A stretch of 64,000 nt of DNA from JBGAPI01 sp044221335 (GTDB taxonomy: Bacteria; Pseudomonadota; Gammaproteobacteria; Xanthomonadales; Ahniellaceae), in the NCBI GenBank assembly GCA_044221335.1, contig JBGAPI010000004.1, positions 93,706 through 157,705 of the forward strand, given 5' to 3'. Below the pieces are notes generated by a model. That model made no database searches. It saw nothing but the letters and a program-made list of their open reading frames with translations, and was not told the origin of the DNA. A program made the position numbers and the translations under genes. This document shows, piece by piece, positions 24,289 to 30,437 of the stretch (the first letter of the stretch is position 1; every line of letters starts with the position of its first letter).

Positions 24289-25233
24289 TCAACCCAGCGC
24301 CTGCTCCAGTTCCGGCAGCAGCTTCACCCAGTCGCCGACGAGACCGATGTCGGCGATCTCGAAGATCGGCGCCTCGCCGTCCTTGTTGATCGCGACGATG
24401 GTGCCGGCGTCCTTGATGCCGGTGAGGTGCTGGATCGCGCCCGAGATGCCGATCGCGATGTACAGCTCCGGCGCGATGATCTTGCCGGTCTGGCCGACCT
24501 GCAGATCGCTCGGCGCGTAGCCCGCGTCGACGGCGGCGCGCGAGGCGCCGACCGCCGCGCCCAGCTTGTCGGCCAGCTTGTAGATCTGCTCGAAATTCTC
24601 GGCGGAGCCGAAGGCGCGGCCACCCGAGACGACGCGACTGGCGCTCTGCAGGTCGGGCCGATCCGCGGCGCCGGCTTTCAGCTCGACGAAGCGGGTGTGG
24701 CTCGGCAGCTCGGCGGCAACGCTCGCGGCCTCGACCGGCGCGGCGGCGGAGCCGGCACCGGCCGCCGGGTACGACGCGGTGCGCACCGTGGCGATCACGC
24801 GACGACCGGCCGGCACGCTGACGGTGATCAGCGCGTTGCCCGCGTAGATCGGGCGCTCGAAGGTGCGCGCGTCATGCGCCTTCATGATGTCGCTGACCTG
24901 GGCCTCGCCGAGCAGCGCGGCGACCCGCGGCGCGAGATCCTTGCCGAAGGTCGTCGACGGGAACAGCACGTGGCTGTAGTCGGCGGCGAGCGCGACGATC
25001 TGCGGCGCAAGCACCGCGGCGAGCGCGTTGGCGTTGGCCGGGTTCGCGACGGTGCGTACGCGGCTGACGCCGTGGATCGCGGCGGCAGCGGCGGCGACCG
25101 CGTCCGGCGAATCGGAGAGCACGGCGATGTCGATCGCGGCCGCCGCCATCTGCGCCGCGCAGCTCACGCACTTGGCGGTGCTGGCGTTCAACTTGCCGTT
25201 CAGGTGTTCGGCGATGATCAGGACTTTGGTCAT
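24289..25233 (-). CDS. etfA: Electron transfer flavoprotein alpha subunit
   Basis: The product has 314 residues from MTKVLIIAEHLNGKLNASTA. The C-terminal FAD domain has VVSGGRAFGS, LADKLGAAVGASRAAVDAGY, VGQTGKIIAPELYIAIGISG and AIQHLTGIKDAGTIVAINKD, the canonical ETF-alpha signature. With ETF-beta it carries electrons from acyl-CoA dehydrogenases to ETF-quinone oxidoreductase. It lies downstream of etfB on the same strand, 148 bases away; the spacer holds a long inverted repeat. The start extension to 25326 is not needed. Confidence 0.96.
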   Translation of the reverse strand: MTKVLIIAEHLNGKLNASTAKCVSCAAQMAAAAIDIAVLSDSPDAVAAAAAAIHGVSRVRTVANPANANALAAVLAPQIVALAADYSHVLFPSTTFGKDLAPRVAALLGEAQVSDIMKAHDARTFERPIYAGNALITVSVPAGRRVIATVRTASYPAAGAGSAAAPVEAASVAAELPSHTRFVELKAGAADRPDLQSASRVVSGGRAFGSAENFEQIYKLADKLGAAVGASRAAVDAGYAPSDLQVGQTGKIIAPELYIAIGISGAIQHLTGIKDAGTIVAINKDGEAPIFEIADIGLVGDWVKLLPELEQALG

Positions 25234-25291
25234 GACGGGTCTCGAATGAGTTGAAGATGTCGCTTCGCTTGATCGGAGGGCCCAGGGCACC

Positions 25292-25375
25292 GGGCCCAGG
25301 GCCCAGGAGTGCACGAGAACGGGCAAACCAGACCGTTCGACCTACGAAGTCCCGCTCTTGCTGGGCCCTGGGCCC
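25292..25375. repeat. 15-bp inverted repeat between etfB and etfA
   Basis: GGGCCCAGGGCCCAG (25292-25306) and its exact complement (25361-25375) are separated by 54 bases. A further partial GGGCCCAGGGC lies directly to the left. The structure sits in the spacer of the etfBA operon and could act on the relative levels of the two messages. Confidence 0.65.
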
Positions 25376-25381
25376 TCGGTC

Positions 25382-26128
25382 TCACAGCAGCCCTTTCGCC
25401 TTCAGCGCGGCGACCAGCTCCGGCACGTCCTTCACCATCACGCCCTTGCTGCGCTTCGGCGGCGGCGCGTGCTTGCTGACCACGAGGTGATCGCCGGATT
25501 CGACGCCGAGGCTGTCGAAGGTGACGGTGGCGAGCGGTTTCGATTTCGCCTTCATGATGTCGGGCAGCTTGATGAAGCGCGGCTCGTTCAGGCGCAGGTC
25601 GGTGGTGATCACCGCGGGCAGGTCGACCTCGATGGTCTCGAGACCGGCATCGACCTCGCGGGTCACGCGCGCGGCGCCGGCGTTGACCTCGACCCTGGAG
25701 GCGAAGGTCGCCTGCGGACGATTCCACAGCGCCGCCAGCATCTGGCCGGTCTGCGCGCAGTCGTCGTCGATCGCCTGCTTGCCGAGCAGCACGATCTGCG
25801 GCTGCTCCTGCTCGACCAGCTTCAGCAGCGCCCGCGCGGCGGTCAGCGGTTGGATCGGCTTGTCGGTGACGACGTGGATGGCGCGGTTGGCGCCCATCGC
25901 GAGGCCATTTCTCAAATGGGCTTGCGCGTCCGCCGGCGCGATCGTCGCGACGATCACTTCGGTCGCGATTCCTTTTTCGCGCAGACGCAACGCTTCTTCG
26001 AGCGCGATGTCGTCGAACGGATTGGGGGACAGCTTCACACCCTCGGTGACCACGCCGGAGCCATCGGGCTTGACCTGGATTCGCACGTTGTAATCGACCA
26101 CGCGCTTGTACGCGACGAGGATTTTCAT
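25382..26128 (-). CDS. etfB: Electron transfer flavoprotein beta subunit
   Basis: The product has 248 residues from MKILVAYKRVVDYNVRIQVK, close to the usual 249. SPNPFDDIALEEALRLREKG, LGKQAIDDDCAQTGQMLAAL and VITTDLRLNEPRFIKLPDIM are typical of ETF-beta and its AMP site. An ATG three codons earlier (26137) is also possible. The gene is the first of the etfBA operon. The AidB-like acyl-CoA dehydrogenase at 53281 is a possible electron donor (inference). Confidence 0.96.
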   Translation of the reverse strand: MKILVAYKRVVDYNVRIQVKPDGSGVVTEGVKLSPNPFDDIALEEALRLREKGIATEVIVATIAPADAQAHLRNGLAMGANRAIHVVTDKPIQPLTAARALLKLVEQEQPQIVLLGKQAIDDDCAQTGQMLAALWNRPQATFASRVEVNAGAARVTREVDAGLETIEVDLPAVITTDLRLNEPRFIKLPDIMKAKSKPLATVTFDSLGVESGDHLVVSKHAPPPKRSKGVMVKDVPELVAALKAKGLL

Positions 26129-26188
26129 GGGCTTCATCCGCCTCGAGGAAACGAAGGGCGGATTCTACGGGGTGGGGCCCGGCTCGCG

Positions 26189-26251
26189 GTAGGGCGCGCC
26201 CTGCGCGCCGACGCCCGGTTGCCCTGCCATGGCGGACATGGCCCGCCCTAC
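26189..26251. repeat. Inverted pair of GTAG palindromic repeats (REPIN-like)
   Basis: The forward unit 26189-26209 is GTAG followed by GGCGCGC-CCT-GCGCGCC. The reverse unit 26231-26251 is GGCGGAC-ATG-GCCCGCC followed by CTAC. The two stems are different, so they are not a recent duplication. The last CTAC supplies the stop codon TAG (26248-26250) of the ATP-grasp gene. Confidence 0.75.
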
Positions 26252-27135
26252 AACCGGCCGATCAGCACCTGCGCGAAGCGCTCCGCCGACCCCGGCCCAT
26301 GGTCGAAGAACAGCGAGGGCTCCGCCAGTTCCAGCTCCAGCAGGCGCGGCGAGCCGTCGGCGGCGGCCAGCAGGTCGACACGGGCGTAGGCGAGGTCGCG
26401 TCCGTAGGGCAGGCTGCTGATCACTCGATCGGCGACCGCGCGTTCGGCGGTGGTGGGCGCGCGCGGCATGATGTGCTCGGCGGCGAACAGCGCCCGCGTC
26501 GGTCCCTCGTTCCGGCGCAGCAATGCGCCCTTGCGGATCGCGTGGCTGAACTCGCCGCCGAGATAGATCAGCGCGGTCTCGCCGGCGTCGTCGACGCGGT
26601 CGAGGTAGGGCTGCGCCAGCACCGTGTGGCCGGCGTCGAGCAGGCCGGCGATGTGCTCCACCGCGAGCCCGCGGTCATGGCGCTGGAAGCGACCGGCGCC
26701 GCGCGAGCCGGCACCGATGGTCGGCTTCGCGACGAGGTCCATGGCGTCCGGCCAGCGGGTCAGGATCGCGTCGAAGGCGACGCCGGGATCCGTACCGGGC
26801 ACCACGAACACGCTCGGCACGATCGGGATCCCGACCCGTTCCAGGTCCGCGAGATAGTGCTTGTCGGTGTTCCACTGAACCACTTGCAAGGGATTCAGCA
26901 TCCGCGTCGCGGCGGCGGCGCGCGCGGCCCAGGCGCAGAACTCGGGATAGCGCTGGGTGTAGTTCCAGGGCGAGCGCAGCACGGCGAGGTCGAACCCGGA
27001 CCAGTCGATCGCCGCGTCCTCCCAGTTCGCCCAGTCGACCGTCGCGCCCCGGTCTTCCAGGGCGCGGGTCAAGGGTCCGAGATCGTCGTCCAGCGGGCGC
27101 GCTTCGGCGGTGGTGACGAGTGCAATCCTTGGCAT
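26248..27135 (-). CDS. ATP-grasp family ligase-like protein
   Basis: The product has 295 residues from MPRIALVTTAEARPLDDDLG. DLAVLRSPWNYTQRYPEFCA, NTDKHYLADLERVGIPIVPS, DLVAKPTIGAGSRGAGRF and PRLLELELAEPSLFFDHGPG follow the order of a small ATP-grasp enzyme, with the Lys of the ATP site in VAKP and the metal-binding Glu in LELELAEPS. The closest described type I recall is the DcsG-like cyclo-ligase of cycloserine synthesis, but no substrate can be inferred. The stop codon TAG comes from a GTAG repeat. Confidence 0.82.
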   Translation of the reverse strand: MPRIALVTTAEARPLDDDLGPLTRALEDRGATVDWANWEDAAIDWSGFDLAVLRSPWNYTQRYPEFCAWAARAAAATRMLNPLQVVQWNTDKHYLADLERVGIPIVPSVFVVPGTDPGVAFDAILTRWPDAMDLVAKPTIGAGSRGAGRFQRHDRGLAVEHIAGLLDAGHTVLAQPYLDRVDDAGETALIYLGGEFSHAIRKGALLRRNEGPTRALFAAEHIMPRAPTTAERAVADRVISSLPYGRDLAYARVDLLAAADGSPRLLELELAEPSLFFDHGPGSAERFAQVLIGRL

Positions 27136-27195
27136 GGCGGCTTCGGGCGACGGGCGTGCGTCGCAGTATGCCAAAGCGGCGTGCCGCTGCGGCCC

Positions 27196-27420
27196 TCAGG
27201 TCCGAGTGACGCGCTCCAGGCATGTTCCGATGAGGATCGCTCCCGTCCCGAGGGCGGCGAGGAAGGCGTGCTCGCCGGTCGAACGCGACTGGGGGCTCAT
27301 CGGTATGCCGGAGCCGACGGACAAGCCGGCGAGGATCAGCCCGAGGCGGAAGTCGGTGCGCCGCGACAGTCGCGCGCAGAGCAGCCCACCGAGATCGGTG
27401 TCCGGCGTCTCCGCACTCAT
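27196..27420 (-). CDS. Small membrane protein of unknown function
   Basis: The product has 74 residues from the ATG at 27420, whose ATGA overlaps the stop of yceI copy 1. It has two hydrophobic stretches: FRLGLILAGLSVGSGIPM and FLAALGTGAILIGTCLE. It is the last of four coupled genes. The start and reading frame are supported only by the overlap and the hydrophobic pattern. Confidence 0.5.
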   Translation of the reverse strand: MSAETPDTDLGGLLCARLSRRTDFRLGLILAGLSVGSGIPMSPQSRSTGEHAFLAALGTGAILIGTCLERVTRT

Positions 27421-27974
27421 TTCGGCAGCAGGGCGAGATCGACCTCCACATCGATCCTGCGCCCGATGGTCCCGTCGTCCGCCCATTCGCCGCCACCGAC
27501 GGCGTAGTCGAGCCGATCCAGCGTCACCTTGGCCATGAGGGTCGCCCTGCCGCCGCTCTCGCTCCATTGGAACGGGAATTTCAGCGCGTGGGTCTTGTCG
27601 CGGATGGTCAGTTCGGCGTCGGCCTCGTAGGCCCCCTCGCCGGTCTTGCGGAAGGACTTGGTGAGGAAGTGCGCGGTCGGGAACTTGTCCGGATAGAAGA
27701 AATCGGGCGTCGCCAGCGTGCTGTTCTTGTCCTCGTCACCGGCATCGGCGCTCTTCGTGGCAACAAGGACGTCGAACTTCGCCACCGCCAGTGCCGCGGG
27801 ATCGAAGCTGATCGTCGGCGTGAACTGCTTGAACTGGCCTCGGAACGGCGAGTCCTGGTAGACGCCGGAGAAGCGCAGTGCGCTGTGCGCGGGATCCATC
27901 TGCCAGTCCTTCGCGTGGGAAGCGAGGGGCATGGCGGCGGCGAGGGCGAAACCGAACAGGGTCCTGGCATTCAT
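27417..27974 (-). CDS. YceI-family periplasmic protein, copy 1
   Basis: The product has 185 residues with a signal peptide MNARTLFGFALAAAMPLASHA. KDWQMDPAHSALRFSGVYQD is the YceI opening, and PDFFYPDKFPTAHFLTKSFR and KFPFQWSE belong to the lipocalin-like barrel that binds an isoprenoid quinone. The gene lies between the cytochrome b561 gene and the small gene at 27196, with ATGA overlaps on both sides. Confidence 0.9.
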   Translation of the reverse strand: MNARTLFGFALAAAMPLASHAKDWQMDPAHSALRFSGVYQDSPFRGQFKQFTPTISFDPAALAVAKFDVLVATKSADAGDEDKNSTLATPDFFYPDKFPTAHFLTKSFRKTGEGAYEADAELTIRDKTHALKFPFQWSESGGRATLMAKVTLDRLDYAVGGGEWADDGTIGRRIDVEVDLALLPK

Positions 27975-28534
27975 GGCGTCTCCTTGAACCAGCGCCGCGG
28001 CAGCATTCGGCGCAGGATGTCGTCCTTGTTGCGGAAGTGGTGCGCGAGGGCGGCACCGGCGTGCAGCAGCACCGCCGACGCCAGGATCCAGAAGAAGGCC
28101 CAGTGCAGGAGGCCGAACAGTTCCTTGCGCTCGGGATCGGCGACGCCGAGCGCCGGCAGCGCGACCAGCCCGAACCATCGCAGCGGGAAGCCGCTGGCGG
28201 AGTTGAAGATCCAGCCGGTCAGCGGCATCGCCAGCAGCAGCAGATAGAGCAGGACCTGCATTCCATGGGCGACCTGTCGTTGCCAGCGCGGCATCGTGTC
28301 CGGCAGCGACGGCGCGGCCGTCCGCGCGCGCAACGCGAGCCGGACCAGGGTCAGCGCGAGCACCGTCAGTCCGAAAGACTTGTGCAACGCGTAGACCGAG
28401 ATCTTGTCCGGCCCGCGCGGCAGCCCCTTCATCCACAGGCCGACGATGCCGAGCGTGAGGATCAGCGCGACGGTGAGCCAGTGCAAGGCCTGGATCACGG
28501 TCGACCAGCGCCGCGGCAGGACGGTATCGTTCAT
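27971..28534 (-). CDS. Cytochrome b561
   Basis: The product has 187 residues and four transmembrane segments. The His ligands for two b hemes are seen in QALHWLTVAL, YALHKSFGLTV, VAHGMQVLLY and HAGAALAHHF. This is the CybB/CybC-like membrane cytochrome that passes electrons between quinol and periplasmic partners. The ATG overlaps the stop of the upstream YceI gene, and its stop overlaps the start of the downstream one (27971-27974). A b561 between two YceI copies suggests a quinone-linked redox unit (inference). Confidence 0.92.
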   Translation of the reverse strand: MNDTVLPRRWSTVIQALHWLTVALILTLGIVGLWMKGLPRGPDKISVYALHKSFGLTVLALTLVRLALRARTAAPSLPDTMPRWQRQVAHGMQVLLYLLLLAMPLTGWIFNSASGFPLRWFGLVALPALGVADPERKELFGLLHWAFFWILASAVLLHAGAALAHHFRNKDDILRRMLPRRWFKETP

Positions 28535-29112
28535 TGCCGGATGCCCTCCACCTCGAGGCGGATCTCGACCTCGTCGCCGACCGCGGGCAACAGCCGCGTC
28601 ATGCCGAAGTCCGACCGCTTGATCGTCGTCGTCGCCGAGAACCCGGCCACGTACTTCAGCGAGAAGCTGTGGCGACCGACGCGGTTGATCGTCGCCTCGA
28701 AGCGGATCGGCCGGGTGACGCCGTGCAGCTCGAGCGTGCCGCTGATCGCGAGGCGCTTGTCGTCCAGCGGCTCGACCGCGGTGCTGGTGAAGCGGATCGT
28801 CGGATGGCGGCGCTGGTCGAAGAAGTCGTCCGACAGCAGCTTGGCGCGCAGCGCGTCGTCGCCGACGTAGAGCGCGTCGACCGCGAGTTCGGCCTGGACC
28901 TTCGACTGCGCGGGGTTCGCGGGGTCGTAGTCGAAACTGCCGCTGATGGCCGGGAATCGGCCCAGCGTGTGGGAGAAGCCGAGGTGGCTCGCGAAGAACA
29001 GCACTTCGGTGTGCACCGGATCGAACTGATAGGTATCGGCCCGCGCTCCGGTCGCAATCGCGCCGAGGGCCAGTGCGGCGCAGGCGATCCGGAAGCGACG
29101 ATGGTGGCGCAT
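28531..29112 (-). CDS. YceI-family periplasmic protein, copy 2
   Basis: The product has 193 residues from MRHHRRFRIACAALALGAIA, a signal peptide ending in RADT. TYQFDPVHTEVLFFASHLGF, FFDQRRHPTIRFTSTAV and ISGTLELHGVTRPIRFEA are typical of YceI. It resembles copy 1 only in the family core, so the two are not a recent duplication. It is the first gene of the coupled operon. Confidence 0.9.
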   Translation of the reverse strand: MRHHRRFRIACAALALGAIATGARADTYQFDPVHTEVLFFASHLGFSHTLGRFPAISGSFDYDPANPAQSKVQAELAVDALYVGDDALRAKLLSDDFFDQRRHPTIRFTSTAVEPLDDKRLAISGTLELHGVTRPIRFEATINRVGRHSFSLKYVAGFSATTTIKRSDFGMTRLLPAVGDEVEIRLEVEGIRQ

Positions 29113-29242
29113 TCGACAGTCTCCGTGGCGACGGCGGCGGGCAACGCAGGTGCGGGTGCAGCGCTTGCGACCGCACGCCACCCGCAAGGGTTCCGGCGGC
29201 CGTCGCATTGTGCACTGCCGAAGGCTGAAACAATCGTGATCG

Positions 29243-29262
29243 GCGCCGGCGTCTTCCGGCGC
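29243..29262. repeat. Short hairpin upstream of the PqqD-like gene
   Basis: GCGCCGG (29243-29249) and CCGGCGC (29256-29262) enclose CGTCTT. The stretch 29113-29311 is the space between divergent operons and must hold both promoters. I cannot identify them with confidence. Confidence 0.35.
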
Positions 29263-29311
29263 GTGCGGAGGCTTTTGCTAGCATGGAGATCGTCTGGACG
29301 AGACCGATTCG

Positions 29312-29572
29312 ATGCGGCCGAAGCAACGCGTGGTGTGGCAGGAGATCGCCGGCGAGGCTGTGCTGCTCGACCTCGACAGTGAGCGCTACTTCGGGCTGAA
29401 TGCGGTCGGTACCGCGGTCTGGCGCGGGCTTTCGGAGGGGCGCCCGCTGGCGGACATCGTCGAGGACCTCACGCCGCGCTACGCGGTGGATGCCGAGCGC
29501 CTGGCGTCCGACATCGCCGCGCTGGTCGCTCACCTGCAGGCCGAGGGCCTGCTGGCGGCAGGGAATGAGTGA
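29312..29572 (+). CDS. PqqD-like RiPP recognition element protein
   Basis: The product has 86 residues. VVWQEIAGEAVLLDLDSERY, FGLNAVGTAVWRGLSEGRPL and DIVEDLTPRYAVDAERLASD follow the PqqD/RRE pattern of three strands and a winged-helix part. Such proteins bind the leader peptide of a ribosomally made, modified peptide. The next gene overlaps by 8 bases. I find no precursor peptide or cyclase gene nearby. Confidence 0.88.
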   Translation: MRPKQRVVWQEIAGEAVLLDLDSERYFGLNAVGTAVWRGLSEGRPLADIVEDLTPRYAVDAERLASDIAALVAHLQAEGLLAAGNE

Positions 29573-30029
29573 GCGCGGCGGCCCCTGGCAGCGCTGGCGG
29601 GCGTGGACACCGGCCGAGCGTCGCTTCCTGCTCCGGGCGCTCCTGGAACTGCCGCTCCTGCAGTGGCAGCTGCGTCGTCTGGGAATGGCGCGTTCGCGCG
29701 ACTGGCTGCAGAAGCGGCGCTTGCCGGACCTGCGCGGCGCCATCGCGCCGCGGAACATCGCCGCCCTGATCCACACGGCGGGACGGCGCGGCGTCGCCCG
29801 CGGCACCTGCCTGTCGCGTTCGTTGCTGCTGGAAGCATTGTTGCGCCAGGCGGGCTATCGGCCGCAGCTCCGGATCGGAGTCCGCCGGAAGGCGGCGAAG
29901 GTCGAGGCCCATGCGTGGATCGAGGTCGACGGCGCGGTGGTGAACGACGCCGCCGACGTGCGCCAGCGCTTCCAGCTGCTCGACCTCGGCTCCGCGGAAC
30001 ACCTGCGCTTCCGGCCGCTTGTCGGCTGA
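29565..30029 (+). CDS. Lasso-peptide B2-like transglutaminase-type leader peptidase
   Basis: The product has 154 residues from the ATG at 29565, inside the last codons of the PqqD-like gene. RGTCLSRSLLLEALLRQAGY holds the catalytic Cys82, and VEAHAWIEVDG holds the catalytic His117; an Asp near 122-131 completes the triad. This is the McjB/B2 fold that removes leader peptides in lasso-peptide maturation. Together with the PqqD-like RRE it forms the split B1/B2 peptidase. The cyclase (McjC-like) is absent from the window, so the pair is an orphan or works on a distant precursor. Confidence 0.88.
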   Translation: MSERGGPWQRWRAWTPAERRFLLRALLELPLLQWQLRRLGMARSRDWLQKRRLPDLRGAIAPRNIAALIHTAGRRGVARGTCLSRSLLLEALLRQAGYRPQLRIGVRRKAAKVEAHAWIEVDGAVVNDAADVRQRFQLLDLGSAEHLRFRPLVG

Positions 30030-30063
30030 TCGGCGCTCCGCGGTTCGGCAGCGTCCGCTGCGT

Positions 30064-30414
30064 TCAGTAGCTCACCTGGGCGATGTCGCCGTCTTCGCGT
30101 CCCGGCGACAGCGTGCAGGTCCCGGTGCCGGTCACCTGCAGGTTCGCGCCGAGCGCGAAGGCCAGCCGCGCGAGGTTCGCCGCCTCGCGACCCTTCTCGG
30201 TGGTGAGGTCGAACACGAACTCGCCACTGGTGTTGCAGGGCACGGCCGGCGTCTCCGTCGAACCCGCGGAGTGGACGATCTCGAGGAGCTCCCTGCCGTT
30301 GTTGCCGGTGAGCGCGCCGACGGCGCCGAGGGGACCGTTGCGGACGCCCGCCCCGGCTTCCACCGGGTAGCCCAGCGCGCAGAGCGTCGTGACGGCCAGC
30401 AGCATCTTGTTCAT
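30064..30414 (-). CDS. Small secreted protein of unknown function
   Basis: The product has 116 residues from the ATG at 30414, 23 bases after the stop of the large repeat protein. A signal peptide MNKMLLAVTTLCALGYPVEA is followed by a Gly/Asn-rich region and two Cys (TPAVPCNTSG and GTGTCTLSPG) that could pair. No family is recognised. Its position suggests cotranscription with the repeat protein. Confidence 0.6.
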   Translation of the reverse strand: MNKMLLAVTTLCALGYPVEAGAGVRNGPLGAVGALTGNNGRELLEIVHSAGSTETPAVPCNTSGEFVFDLTTEKGREAANLARLAFALGANLQVTGTGTCTLSPGREDGDIAQVSY

Positions 30415-30437
30415 GTGTTCCTCCCGGACCCGTCGGG

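Noticed and set aside
30064..30414. RiPP precursor for the PqqD/B2 pair
   Set aside because: It has an ordinary signal peptide, is on the opposite strand and follows the large secreted protein as an operon partner.
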